A DNA stretch of 64,000 bases from VGSG01 sp040756375 (GTDB lineage Bacteria > Desulfobacterota > Desulfomonilia > Desulfomonilales > Desulfomonilaceae). A model generated the notes under the pieces. It made no database searches, was not told where the DNA came from, and saw only the letters and a list, made by a program, of their open reading frames with translations. A program made the translations under genes and the position numbers. This document shows, piece by piece, positions 42,995-51,661 of the stretch. Each line of letters opens with the position of its first letter. Positions within the stretch are counted from its first letter, which is position 1. Where the stretch lies: contig JBFLZC010000015.1 in assembly GCA_040756375.1 (NCBI GenBank), positions 1 to 64,000 of the forward strand, read 5' to 3'.

Positions 42995-44041
42995 ATGAAG
43001 CGAAAACTGATTCTTGCTGCCGTATTTCTTGGCGGCCTGATCCTTATCCTTATATGGATGCAGGGAGGCTTTCATTCCAAGGTCCCTGGAGGCCTCACGT
43101 CCGCGCCGCAGAAGATTGCGCCTTCTCCGCGAACGCTCAAGGTGGAGAAGGGCCGCTCCGGCGGCGAGGTGACGGTGTCCGGCTCTGTGGTGTCCCGCGA
43201 GACCGCGAAAGTGGCCGCGCGTGTGCAAGGCTACGTGATCGAAATTAACGCTGACGCAGGGAATCAGGTCAAGAAAGACCAAGTACTTCTTCGGATCGAC
43301 GTCAGAGAAATGGTTGAACGGGCTGCTCAAGCCCAGGCCGCACTTGAGAGTGCCCAGGCGGATCTGATCAAGGCGGAAAAAGACTACGAGCGATTCGAGA
43401 AGCTCTTTGAAAAAGAATCCATCGCCAAGAAGCAACTGGATGACGCCAAAGCTCAACTTGACGTGGCCCGAGCGGCCAAGCAACGAACGGAAGCAGCGCT
43501 GCAAGAGGCAAAGACGCTCCTTGCGTACGGCACGGTTGTGGCCCCCTTTGACGGCACCGTGGCAGAGCGATACGTGAACATGGGGGACCTGGTGACCCCG
43601 GGACGGCCCCTTTTCAGTATTTACATGCCGGGAACTGCGGAAATGGTGGCTCCGGCAGGAGAGCAGTACGCTCCGTTCCTGCAACCCGGCGCATCCGTAA
43701 TCGTGCGGATTCCTTCGGTCGGGCTGGAGGACAAGTCCCGTATCCGGGAGGTGATTCCTCAGCGTGACGAGAAGAGCCGCACCATCACGGTCAAAGCGCC
43801 TCTGCCGCAGGTCCCCGGGCTGGCTCCGGGGTTGTACGGGACGCTAACGTTTGACACGCAGCTCTCCGAGATGATTATAGTGCCCGCGTCGGCTGTGAGG
43901 ACAGTCGGCCAGATCGAGACCGTTCGGGTCCTTGACGAAGGCAAGATAATGGTGCGACAAGTCAAGACAGGTCGGAGACTCGACGGCAATCTGGAAATAA
44001 TCTCCGGCCTGAATCCAGGGGAGACGCTGGTGCTCGATTAG
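42995..44041 (+). CDS. RND/HlyD-family periplasmic adaptor (orphan)
   Basis: Membrane-fusion protein, 348 aa. N-terminal membrane anchor (LILAAVFLGGLILILIW), then a biotinyl-lipoyl half (AKVAARVQGYVIEINADAGNQVKKDQVLLRID), a coiled-coil hairpin (about 105-165), the second lipoyl half (VVAPFDGTVAERYVNMGDLV) and a beta-barrel domain ending with VRTVGQIETVRVLDEGKI. It would link an inner-membrane pump to an outer-membrane channel, but neither follows. It starts 20 bases after the diiron gene. The partner must be elsewhere. Confidence 0.85.
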   Translation: MKRKLILAAVFLGGLILILIWMQGGFHSKVPGGLTSAPQKIAPSPRTLKVEKGRSGGEVTVSGSVVSRETAKVAARVQGYVIEINADAGNQVKKDQVLLRIDVREMVERAAQAQAALESAQADLIKAEKDYERFEKLFEKESIAKKQLDDAKAQLDVARAAKQRTEAALQEAKTLLAYGTVVAPFDGTVAERYVNMGDLVTPGRPLFSIYMPGTAEMVAPAGEQYAPFLQPGASVIVRIPSVGLEDKSRIREVIPQRDEKSRTITVKAPLPQVPGLAPGLYGTLTFDTQLSEMIIVPASAVRTVGQIETVRVLDEGKIMVRQVKTGRRLDGNLEIISGLNPGETLVLD

Positions 44042-44115
44042 GCTCAGAGTGGCTGATAGCGCTATTATCCCATAATGGGGCCAATCAACCCTGCACTGAA
44101 AGGTCCTTGCGAGTA

Positions 44116-44337
44116 ATGTCAAGAAACGGGGGTACTGCAGCCAAGACAATCGCGTCGTGTATTCTGTTTGTCATGGCAATAGGCCTCGCGGCACTCTATT
44201 ATTCTGAGATGGGCCGGCAGGGGCTGCTCATTGGCGCCGCCATAGTGGTGATCGCCTTGTGGGGATTCACGGACCTCTTCGGATTATTAGCGCGGGCGGT
44301 CAAGCACTTACGCAGGAAGCACAAACGAGCCAGGTAG
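44116..44337 (+). CDS. Small two-helix membrane protein
   Basis: 73 aa with two predicted membrane helices (about 12-29 TIASCILFVMAIGLAALYY and 36-56 LLIGAAIVVIALWGFTDLF) and a strongly basic tail (KHLRRKHKRAR). Not recognised. A TTG at 44107 is in frame; the ATG at 44116 is the more usual start. It follows the adaptor gene by 74 bases; any partnership with it is speculative. Confidence 0.55.
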   Translation: MSRNGGTAAKTIASCILFVMAIGLAALYYSEMGRQGLLIGAAIVVIALWGFTDLFGLLARAVKHLRRKHKRAR

Positions 44338-44440
44338 TTTCGAACATTCCGATTGATTTCCATCATTCAAGGTGCATCGGTTAAGAGCGGGCCGGTCTCA
44401 CGTCTCCGAGAGAGCGAGCCTGTGCTGAGGAGGGTAAGCA

Positions 44441-44785
44441 ATGTATGAGCCCCTATTCATGAAGAATATTCCGGCCGCGGAGTCCCGAGCGCTCCTGGAT
44501 CTCATCGACTACCAGGAAGGCCGAGTGGTAAGTCGCACTTTTGTGCAGACACCGGTGATAAGTGTCACGCTTTTCGCATTCGACCAAGGTGAGGGCCTGA
44601 GCAGCCATACCGCGGCAGGAGATGCTTTGGTTCAGGTTCTCGATGGGGAGGCTTTCATAACCATCGGGGAAAAGCAGGTGACGGTCCGGGCAGGAGAGGT
44701 GGTGCTGATGCCCGCGAAAATCCCCCACGCCCTGGATGCGAAAAAACGTTTCAAGATGCTGCTCACGGTAGTGAAGGGCGGTTGA
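44441..44785 (+). CDS. Small cupin-domain protein
   Basis: 114-aa single cupin: SSHTAAGDALVQVLDGEAFITIG corresponds to cupin motif 1 and MPAKIPHALDAKKRFKMLL to motif 2. The metal ligands are reduced to one His in each motif (HTAAGD in place of HxH), so metal binding is doubtful. GGAGGG upstream of the ATG. It stands alone, convergent with a histidine kinase gene. Substrate unknown. Confidence 0.8.
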   Translation: MYEPLFMKNIPAAESRALLDLIDYQEGRVVSRTFVQTPVISVTLFAFDQGEGLSSHTAAGDALVQVLDGEAFITIGEKQVTVRAGEVVLMPAKIPHALDAKKRFKMLLTVVKGG

Positions 44786-44803
44786 CAAGGGCGCTTGGTC
44801 GAG

Positions 44804-46027
44804 TCAGTGCTCGTGGATCGACGCGGTGGGCCGATTGCCCTTGGGAACTGTGAAACAGAACGTTGCTCCTTTCCCTTCTTCGGATTCCACCCAGATCTTG
44901 CCGCCATGACCTTCAATGATCCGCTTCACAATGGAAAGGCCCAGGCCCGAGCCGGTATCGTGATTCGACTTCTTGATCCGGAAGAACCGGTCAAAGACCC
45001 TTTTCTGGTATCGTGGAGGAATCCCTATCCCGTTGTCCGAGACACGGACCAGCACCGCATCGGGATTGTCACACAGTTCGATAGCAATCGTGGGGTCGGG
45101 TCGATCTCCCATGTGCTTGACCGCGTTGCCCACGAGATTGTCCAGCACCTGCGCTATTCGGTGTTTGTCCGCGAGGACGGGCGGAATGGCGCTTTCGCAC
45201 TGAATTTTGAGTTCGAGCCCTCGCTCCTCCGTTCTGCTCCGATAGAGGTTAATTACTTGCTCCGCCGTCTCTTTCAAGCACACCGGTTCTCGCGAAGGTT
45301 CCACCGGATCGGGCCTGAGGCCGTCCAGTAATTCCTTGAGGAAATTCTCCATGTTGCTGCTGGTGGTAATCAATTGCTCCAGAATTTCGTCTTTCTTCAG
45401 TTCCGGAGGAATTTCACTCAAGCTCTTCTTGAGTAACCGAACCAGGCCCGCGATGCTCACTACGGGGGATTTGAGGTCGTGCGCAACGGTCTGAATGAGA
45501 GATTCCAGCTCTTCCGTGCGCTCTGCAAGGGCTCTTTCAGCCTCCTTACGATCGCTGATGTCTCGGATAATACCGGTAAAATAGGTCCGTCCTTTCGCAT
45601 TCCATGTGGAAAGCGACAGCTCCATCGGGAATTCAATTCCCCCTTTTCTCAGCCCTTGGAGCTCCGCAGTCCTTCCGATAAGAACCGGCACTCGCGTTTT
45701 TAGGAAGCGTTTGACCCCCGCGCTGTGAGCGGCTCGATACCGTTCAGGAATCAAGGTGGAGACAGGCTTGCCCAGGATCTCGTCTTCCGTGTATCCGAAC
45801 ATCTCAGACGCAGCCCGATTCCAGAAAATAATCTTGTCCTGTACGTTGACCGAAATGATCGCATCAACTGCAGCCGCGGCTATAGCGCGACCTCTCTCGT
45901 CTGACTCTCGTCGGGCCGCTTCTGCTTCACGACTTTTCGCTTCGGCTGCTTCCAGTTCAATAGTCCGGCGTTGCAGCCGGTTCAGCTCTCGAAGCAGTTC
46001 CTCTCTTGTCTTCTGGTCGTCATCCAT
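44804..46027 (-). CDS. PAS sensor histidine kinase
   Basis: Soluble kinase of 407 aa: N-terminal coiled coil (1-45), one PAS domain (about 50-165; IISVNVQDKIIFWNRAA, then YFTGIIRDISDRKEAERAL), HisKA with His183 (VAHDLKSPVVSI) and HATPase with N box DNLVGNAVKHMG, DNGIGIPPRY and GSGLGLSIVKRI. No membrane segment and no response regulator nearby. It is the last of four minus-strand genes (48554 down to 44804) with 40-60 base gaps, and may be cotranscribed with them. Its place 18 bases from the cupin stop excludes much terminator sequence. Confidence 0.88.
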   Translation of the reverse strand: MDDDQKTREELLRELNRLQRRTIELEAAEAKSREAEAARRESDERGRAIAAAAVDAIISVNVQDKIIFWNRAASEMFGYTEDEILGKPVSTLIPERYRAAHSAGVKRFLKTRVPVLIGRTAELQGLRKGGIEFPMELSLSTWNAKGRTYFTGIIRDISDRKEAERALAERTEELESLIQTVAHDLKSPVVSIAGLVRLLKKSLSEIPPELKKDEILEQLITTSSNMENFLKELLDGLRPDPVEPSREPVCLKETAEQVINLYRSRTEERGLELKIQCESAIPPVLADKHRIAQVLDNLVGNAVKHMGDRPDPTIAIELCDNPDAVLVRVSDNGIGIPPRYQKRVFDRFFRIKKSNHDTGSGLGLSIVKRIIEGHGGKIWVESEEGKGATFCFTVPKGNRPTASIHEH

Positions 46028-46084
46028 GCCCGAGACCCTTATGGTTCATGCGAAACTGTGTCCTTAGCGGATTTCGACGACACC

Positions 46085-46777
46085 TCATGTGCTCGATGAG
46101 ATATTAGCCCGTCGCAACACGGTCGGCAAGCGGTCTTGAGGAAAAATGGCCTTGCGGGCCGCTCCCACGATTCCGAATCGCGATGTGGTGCGTACTCCTT
46201 CAATCAGCTTGAGTCCGTTTGCCGCAAGCTCGGCCAGAAACTCAGGCCCGTGGAAACGGTCTTCCGTGGGATGTCGGAGCAGCGGTCCCAGTAGGAAATT
46301 AGCGTACAGGGCCGGGTAGATCTCCTCAAAATAAAAGATTCCGCCAGGCTTAAGCACCCGGGCAATCTCACTAATGCACCGCCGCCAATCCAGGACGTGA
46401 TGGATGATCCCGTAATTCACCACGGAGTCGAAGAGTGCGATTGGGAAAGGGAGATCTTGCGAGTCACCCACGAAGAATGAAATCCCGTGGGCAAGGTCTC
46501 CTGGAAGCCCTCTCTTGGCGCGGGCGATCAGGGTTTCTTCCAGGTCGAATGCGGTCACCTGGCTAAATCCCATCTCCCGGATGAGGATTTGAGCGCCCTT
46601 GCCAAGTCCGCAGCCGATTTCCAGCGCGTGCCCGCCGGCAATGGGGCCTACGAGGCGCTTCCATCGCCTCGCGTGCAAGCGCAGAAAAACCACCCGGATC
46701 GGGCTGTATATCCACACCCGTTCCGGCCAGTTCATGAGCATCTGTTCTTTGGGAGATCCGGCTGCTTTACCGAACAT
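46085..46777 (-). CDS. SAM-dependent methyltransferase (class I)
   Basis: 230-aa Rossmann-fold methyltransferase. Motif I is HALEIGCGLGKGAQIL, motif II VTAFDLEE, followed by FFVGDSQDLPFP, VVNYGIIHHVLDW and ARVLKPGGIFYFEEIY. It fits the UbiE/COQ5-like small-molecule group, and its C-terminus is basic. It lies 43 bases downstream of a UbiA prenyltransferase gene, which suggests methylation of a prenylated ring compound, though this is inference. An internal Met at about residue 14 is an alternative start; no good ribosome site decides. Confidence 0.85.
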   Translation of the reverse strand: MFGKAAGSPKEQMLMNWPERVWIYSPIRVVFLRLHARRWKRLVGPIAGGHALEIGCGLGKGAQILIREMGFSQVTAFDLEETLIARAKRGLPGDLAHGISFFVGDSQDLPFPIALFDSVVNYGIIHHVLDWRRCISEIARVLKPGGIFYFEEIYPALYANFLLGPLLRHPTEDRFHGPEFLAELAANGLKLIEGVRTTSRFGIVGAARKAIFPQDRLPTVLRRANISSST

Positions 46778-46820
46778 CAACCACGCACGTACTTTGAATC
46801 TAGATTGAACTCTCCAGGCT

Positions 46821-47780
46821 CTATTTAGGGACCATAATCGAGACCGCGGTCAAGATGAGGAAGGCCAGCGGCATGTAACTCGCCTTGTTGAAAAGGGATG
46901 CGGCCTGGGTCGGCCCCGGATCGCGATAGATCTCACGAGCAGGCTTCAGGAGCAGATCCCATCCAAGGATAACAGCGCCTATGACATAGATGCGACCCAC
47001 GCCCGGTCCGGCGAACCAGTAGATCGTTACTGACGCGAACCAAGCCATTGACACCGCGCTCACCAGGACAAAGACCGCTTCGCTCAAGCCCATTACCGTC
47101 GCGGTGGTGCGAGCTCCAACGCGGGCATCATCGTCCATATCCACGATGTCGTTAGCCACGTTTTGTCCACCGATCTCCCATGCCGCGAGCCAAAGAAATA
47201 CAAGTAATGCAAAGTTGAGAGGCGGATCGGGATGCACCGCGTATATGCCTGCGAGTCCCCCGGAAGCCTTGACGATAACCGATGGGATGATTTTCAGGTG
47301 CGTGATTTTGAGCAGCCCACAATACATGGCCTCCATGAGCGCAGAGACGCCGAATATCACGACGCAGAAAGGATTGAGCCACCATGCACCGATTACAGCC
47401 ACCAGAGCCCAGAACAGGCACCACAAAAGGGCGCTACGGAATGGCAACATCCTCTGCGCAAGCGGATGCGCCACAATGACGGCGTCAACGTCAAAGCGCT
47501 TGTTTGCGTCGCCCCTGAGCGCGAGCCGTTCCCGATCGATTCGATAGTCCATCAGGTCATTCAGCGCGTACACGGCTGTGTACCCCGCGAATGCGGTCAC
47601 GAGCCCCACGATGATTACGGATAGCGGCGGGAAGCGCCCCAGCATGAGCAGAGCAGCCATGGCAGGCGTCGCCATGTCCAGAACCCCGTGAGGCGTTCGA
47701 GACAATCCAAGAAAAAGCTTCCAGCCTGCTTGCTGAGCAGCAGGGGCCGATGAAAAAGGACGATCTACCGCATCGTTCAT
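46821..47780 (-). CDS. UbiA-family prenyltransferase
   Basis: Integral membrane prenyltransferase of 319 aa and about nine helices. Two Asp-rich metal motifs are NDLMDYRIDRERLALRGD (near residue 75) and NDIVDMDDDARVGARTT (near 210), both intact. It belongs to the broad UbiA superfamily (quinones, chlorophyll, archaeal lipids), without CyoE-specific motifs. It lies between a b5-type membrane cytochrome gene and a methyltransferase gene, all minus strand. It may act in quinone or lipid synthesis; the aromatic or other acceptor is not evident. Confidence 0.88.
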   Translation of the reverse strand: MNDAVDRPFSSAPAAQQAGWKLFLGLSRTPHGVLDMATPAMAALLMLGRFPPLSVIIVGLVTAFAGYTAVYALNDLMDYRIDRERLALRGDANKRFDVDAVIVAHPLAQRMLPFRSALLWCLFWALVAVIGAWWLNPFCVVIFGVSALMEAMYCGLLKITHLKIIPSVIVKASGGLAGIYAVHPDPPLNFALLVFLWLAAWEIGGQNVANDIVDMDDDARVGARTTATVMGLSEAVFVLVSAVSMAWFASVTIYWFAGPGVGRIYVIGAVILGWDLLLKPAREIYRDPGPTQAASLFNKASYMPLAFLILTAVSIMVPK

Positions 47781-47840
47781 AGAGATACTCTCAAGACACT
47801 CTTCGGCCGGCCATTCTCTCTTGTCCGAGGAAGACCCGCC

Positions 47841-48554
47841 TCATTCGTAAGGGAAAGTAATCCTTCCGCCCAGGAACCCCAGGAGAGCAAGGATTCCGCT
47901 GAGCGCCAACAGCGCACACACATAGACCGCGACCAGCGGGTCGCCGAGTTTCAGGGGATCGGCGATCGCCCACCTCAAGAGCGCTGCGCTGAGAGCCAAT
48001 GCGAGAGCAACCCACGCGAGTCGCCGTTTCCAGTTAACAATGGTGAATCGGGCACAACCGTAATTGATCCACCACGTGAAGTAGCCGCTTGCCAGAGCCA
48101 CAGGGAGAGTAAGAAGGATCATGAGCAAACACAGGAACGCGGCCCATTCCGTGCCGGACGAACCGAAATAGATCGCCAACACTTCAAAGAGGGCCATAGC
48201 AGGGGCCATGCCTACGGGCACGTGTACCACCGCGGGATGAGGGTGTCTTCGAAAAAAGGGATGCTTGTCGAGCCACCCGCTAACTGTGGCTCTGAGGCCT
48301 GATACAGGGGCGGTGGGTGCCTCCTCATGCGTCCCAATCATTTGAAAGCGGTCCAGGACATCTAACCCATGCGGAGCCGTGCGAATCTGTTGGGTGAGGT
48401 CGCAACCGGCATGGTGGCGTGCCATGTGTTTTCCGCCAACCCACTTCTTGCTACCGGATAGATCGTAGACCTTGCCGTTCACAGCCACGAGAGAGGGCTG
48501 TCCAGGCCCGCCTTTTCCTGCCCCCAATTCCTCAACAGTGTAAACCCGCATCAT
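47841..48554 (-). CDS. Cytochrome b5-like domain fused to a DUF2231-type membrane domain
   Basis: 237 aa. Residues 1-75 form a bacterial cytochrome b5-like heme domain: VAVNGKVYDLSGSKKWVGGKH, HHAGCDLTQQIRTAPHG with the expected heme His residues, then a conserved DRFQMIG. Residues 95-237 are a four-helix membrane domain beginning HPHPAVVHVPVGMAPAMALFE, typical of DUF2231 proteins, which themselves often bind heme through the PxxVH. Two adjacent ATGs (48554, 48551) follow AGGGG. Likely a membrane electron-transfer protein; partners may be encoded by the next genes. Confidence 0.85.
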   Translation of the reverse strand: MMRVYTVEELGAGKGGPGQPSLVAVNGKVYDLSGSKKWVGGKHMARHHAGCDLTQQIRTAPHGLDVLDRFQMIGTHEEAPTAPVSGLRATVSGWLDKHPFFRRHPHPAVVHVPVGMAPAMALFEVLAIYFGSSGTEWAAFLCLLMILLTLPVALASGYFTWWINYGCARFTIVNWKRRLAWVALALALSAALLRWAIADPLKLGDPLVAVYVCALLALSGILALLGFLGGRITFPYE

Positions 48555-48701
48555 ACCCCTCGGTCGAGCGCACATGTGTCAAAGTTTTCTGGCAGCTTGC
48601 CGGAGGCGATTCTGTCGGCATGGGTTGCGATCCGAAATGTTCGCTGCCGTCGCCTCACAGCATTTTACGGATATAATATCGCGCAAGCACGGGAAGCGGT
48701 T

Positions 48702-48759
48702 ACAAAAGAATTAGGGGTTCTCGGGGAGCCCTGCGCTACAGGCTGCGAAAACTCCCCTC
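48702..48759 (-). repeat. Dispersed palindromic repeat, copy 4 (inverted)
   Basis: AGGGGTTCTCGGGGAGCCCTGCG then CTGCGAAAACTCCCCTC read as the reverse complement of the element at 1499-1564 (shared GGGGTTC, GGGGAGCCC and terminal CTCCCC). It lies in the 327-base intergenic stretch 48555-48881, which otherwise shows nothing recognisable. Confidence 0.5.
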
Positions 48760-48881
48760 TTCAGAAAAGGGTGAGTCTTCGGAGCCGCCTACGTTAAGGG
48801 AAGGCTTGGGGGATTCTATGGAGTCTGAACGACAACGCCCCGAGAAGCCCAGGAGTCTTGCAGTCCCCTCGAACAGACAGG

Positions 48882-49208
48882 CTATATCAGCGCGCGCAGG
48901 GTCCAGCGTTCATCTCCCACGGGCTGGGAAACATCAAAGGGTTCGTCGTTCCTGAATTGTGCGTCCTTGTCCTTAAGAATCCGCTGCGGTTTGAGAGTGA
49001 AGCCGTCACACTGCTCGTCGCAGCAGTCTTCCAGGACCATGACGATCATCTGGACACCTTCTGTGGAATAGATAGCTTGTCTTCCCACAAAAATATGCGG
49101 GTAACGGGGGTTGCCCGAGGTTTCAACCTTCTCCAGTTTTTCTGCTTTTCCAACATTCGTATAAGCTGTCCGCGAGGAGCAATCTGAACAGCTTCGGCAT
49201 CCGGCCAT
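48882..49208 (-). CDS. Small Cys-rich hypothetical protein
   Basis: 108 aa, not recognised. It begins MAGCRSCSDCSSRT (CxxCxxC) and has a second cluster VLEDCCDEQCDG, which suggests metal binding or a [Fe-S]-like site. The end is charged. A good ribosome site GGAGGAG lies 8 bases before the ATG at 49208, and it follows dnaX by 116 bases on the same strand, which favours a real gene over a chance frame. Confidence 0.6.
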   Translation of the reverse strand: MAGCRSCSDCSSRTAYTNVGKAEKLEKVETSGNPRYPHIFVGRQAIYSTEGVQMIVMVLEDCCDEQCDGFTLKPQRILKDKDAQFRNDEPFDVSQPVGDERWTLRALI

Positions 49209-49324
49209 TTCCGTCTCCTCCGCATTCTTCAGTCGATCTTACAAAAATAAAGGGTCGCCCACCTTGTGTCAAGTGGGCTTCTGGAACCACCAAACCGACC
49301 GTGAAGCATCAATTCGGATCGCGG

Positions 49325-51082
49325 TCATGACAGAATCTTTATTTCGTCTATCGTGCTTTCTTCGAACTCGTCCCTTACGGCCTGCACCAGAGGGTGGTCC
49401 AGGGCCTCTTGTTTCAACGCACGGTTCCGATCCGTTTCGCCGTTCTTCGAATTCCCGTACGGAGCTTCTGTCTCCAGCGAAGTCTCTTGCGCCAATGTCA
49501 GGATCTTGATCTCTGCGTCCCTTAAATAGTTGGTGAAGATCTGTCTGATCTCCGGCTTCTCTCTCCACCGAGACTCGAACTGCTCCTTATGGAACGCTTT
49601 GTGAAAGCCTATTTCGATCCTGCCCGGGGTGGTGTTCGGCAGCAGTCTCCCGTGTTCCATCACGGAGGCCAATACGTTGTCGAGCCCGGTTTCTTGGACT
49701 TCTTGTCGAATCCTGGACCAGACCTCATCTTCGTGACCGGTCAGCGCGGGGGTCACCTCCTCGATAACAAAGCCGTTTGCAAGGTCAGGGGCTGCCGCGG
49801 GCTCTTCAGTCGGCAGCGACGCTCGAGCAGGTTCGGTTACTTCATGGGTGGCGGGTGTGGCTCGACGGCCGGGCTTTTTCTCGGGAGCAGTCGTGGCGGG
49901 CTGGTGCGAAATCACGGACGCGGAGCCCCGTGGAGCTGAATCTATGCGGCGAATGATTTCATTGAGTTCCACCACATGGGGAGCGTATGCCATGCGCAGA
50001 ATGGTCATTTCCAGGGCAACCCATGGATTCCCGGCCCGCCTGACGTCACCTTCACTCCGAAAGAGAATATTGAACAGGTTCTGCAAATCCTCCACGGATG
50101 CGCGTTCTGCGAGCCGCTCAAGTTCTTCCAGTTCTCCGGGTGTGGCGTCCACGACGCCTTGACTCCTGTGCTCGGGAGGCAGGGTTTTGACCATGACCAG
50201 GTTGCGTAGATACTGGATCATGTCCAACACGAACTGTTCGGGATTGTACCCTTCCTGAAACAAGTCCCGCACCAGCCCGAGAGCCGCAGGCGCATCGCGG
50301 ACCAGCAACGCAGCCATAAGCTTGGCGAATATCCCTCGGCCCGCAATCCCGAGAGTCGCTGCCACGCTCTCGACGGAAATTCCGTCCCTCCCGTACGCAA
50401 TCACCTGATCCAGAAGGCTCAGCGCATCCCGAAATGACCCCTGGGCCTCTTTCGCAATAAGCCCTAGCGCTTCTTCCGTCGCGTCCAAACCTTCTTTCTT
50501 GAGGATGCGCGCCATGCCGTCAACCATGTCCCGGATCGAAATAGTGCGGAAATTGAATTTCTGACAACGCGAATGGATCGTGGCAGGTACCTTGTGAGCC
50601 TCGGTTGTGGCAAACATGAACTTCACGTGCGCCGGAGGTTCTTCGAGGGTCTTGAGCAACGCATTGAACGCGTTGATGGAGATCATGTGCACTTCATCGA
50701 TAATGATGATCTTGTACGGAGAGCTGACCGGCGGGTATTTGACGTTCTCGTTGATCTCTCGGATGTTTTCGACCGACGTGTGCGATGCACCGTCGATTTC
50801 CTGGACGTCCACGCTCACCCCATCGGCGATCTCACGGCACGACGTACACGTGTTGCACGGGTCCGGCTCGTTCTCCTTCCGTCCGGAGCAATTAAGCGCC
50901 TTTGCCAGCACGCGCGCGACTGTGGTCTTGCCCACGCCGCGCACCCCGCAGAAGAGGAATGCGTGCGCAATGCGGCCCGAGACAATGGAATTGCATAAGG
51001 TCTGGATTACGTGATCCTGGCCGATGACGTCTTGGAACGTTGCCGGTCTGTACTTTCGAGCCAGAACAAGATAGGAAGGCAT
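49325..51082 (-). CDS. dnaX: DNA polymerase III subunit gamma/tau
   Basis: Clamp-loader ATPase, 585 aa. N-terminal SYLVLARKYRPATFQDVIGQ, Walker A GVRGVGKTTVAR, the zinc-binding CSGRKENEPDPCNTCTSC and DEVHMI (Walker B), then FATTEAHKVPATIHSRCQ (sensor 1). Domain III covers about 230-370, then a Pro/Ala/Glu-rich linker and a tau-like C-terminal domain. The frame stays open to 51274, but that part is the SRP RNA gene; the ATG at 51082 gives the universal N-terminus. No ybaB or recR follows, unlike the common arrangement. Confidence 0.96.
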   Translation of the reverse strand: MPSYLVLARKYRPATFQDVIGQDHVIQTLCNSIVSGRIAHAFLFCGVRGVGKTTVARVLAKALNCSGRKENEPDPCNTCTSCREIADGVSVDVQEIDGASHTSVENIREINENVKYPPVSSPYKIIIIDEVHMISINAFNALLKTLEEPPAHVKFMFATTEAHKVPATIHSRCQKFNFRTISIRDMVDGMARILKKEGLDATEEALGLIAKEAQGSFRDALSLLDQVIAYGRDGISVESVAATLGIAGRGIFAKLMAALLVRDAPAALGLVRDLFQEGYNPEQFVLDMIQYLRNLVMVKTLPPEHRSQGVVDATPGELEELERLAERASVEDLQNLFNILFRSEGDVRRAGNPWVALEMTILRMAYAPHVVELNEIIRRIDSAPRGSASVISHQPATTAPEKKPGRRATPATHEVTEPARASLPTEEPAAAPDLANGFVIEEVTPALTGHEDEVWSRIRQEVQETGLDNVLASVMEHGRLLPNTTPGRIEIGFHKAFHKEQFESRWREKPEIRQIFTNYLRDAEIKILTLAQETSLETEAPYGNSKNGETDRNRALKQEALDHPLVQAVRDEFEESTIDEIKILS

Positions 51083-51115
51083 CCTCTTGGACAACCCCGG
51101 AATAAGAGAAACGGC

Positions 51116-51228
51116 CGCAGTCGGTGACCGGGTGGTTAGAGGGCCGACTCTCGAGATTACTACCGCTGCTTCCTCCCGGACCTGACGGGGTTTGTAACTC
51201 CAAGTCGCCCTCTCCCGGCCACCGGCTA
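51116..51228 (-). ncRNA. ffs: Signal recognition particle RNA (4.5S type)
   Basis: On the minus strand the universal SRP core CAGGTCCGGGAGGAAGCAG occurs at 51166-51184 (complement), differing from the standard GGAA tetraloop by GGGA, still a GNRA loop. The flanks fold into one long hairpin: GGTGGCCGGG and AGAGGGCGACT on the 5' side pair with AGTCGGCCCTCT and CCCGGTCACC on the 3' side. The total of about 113 nt fits bacterial 4.5S RNA. It lies just upstream of dnaX on the same strand, a frequent arrangement. Ends are estimates (several bases either way). Confidence 0.92.
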
Positions 51229-51377
51229 CAGCCGCTTCTTCGGGTAGCCGGACAATGAACCGGGAAAGAATCAAGCTCCTCTCGCTATTAGTACCAAATG
51301 AACCCGCGGACCGTCAAGTAATGCAGAAAGCTTTTGCAAGGATTCCGTTACGTGCGGGACGGAAGCCCATCTCACCT

Positions 51378-51476
51378 GTCATTGCGAGGACCCCGGACGT
51401 GATCCGGGGGACGAAGCAATCCCTTCTTGTGCCAAAGGAGATTGCTTCCCCCGCTTTTCAGCGGGGGCGCAATGAC
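51378..51476. repeat. MITE-like repeat with GTCATTGCG ends
   Basis: A 99-bp element bounded by GTCATTGCG (51378-51386) and CGCAATGAC (51468-51476). It contains a hairpin CCCCGGACGTGATCCGGGG, CGAAGCAATC answered by GATTGCTTC, and CCCCCGCTTTTCAGCGGGGG. This GTCATTGCGAGG...CGAAGCAATC form is a known widespread non-coding repeat in several deltaproteobacterial and other genomes. It lies in the 380-base gap between ffs and the Spy-like gene, where I see nothing else. Confidence 0.75.
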
Positions 51477-51661
51477 ACTCTTTCCCCGCGTAACTGAATA
51501 GATACAACCTTTTCATACAAAGTCCGGAGGTACCGTTTAACGATAACTCCACTAAGACGTCTGCATGGGTAACAGCGCTTCGTAGGGCACGGCCGAAACG
51601 GTCGAGCTCTTGCCGGCACGAGAAGCCAAATTTTGTCCGTTGATGAGAAAGGAGCACTCTT

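Noticed and set aside
48858..49187. Plus-strand 109-aa frame over the Cys-rich gene
   Set aside because: The minus-strand frame has the better ribosome site, ordered cysteines and operon position after dnaX.
51083..51274. N-terminal extension of dnaX in the open frame
   Set aside because: The region is the SRP RNA gene, and DnaX proteins begin at the SYLVLARKYRP segment.
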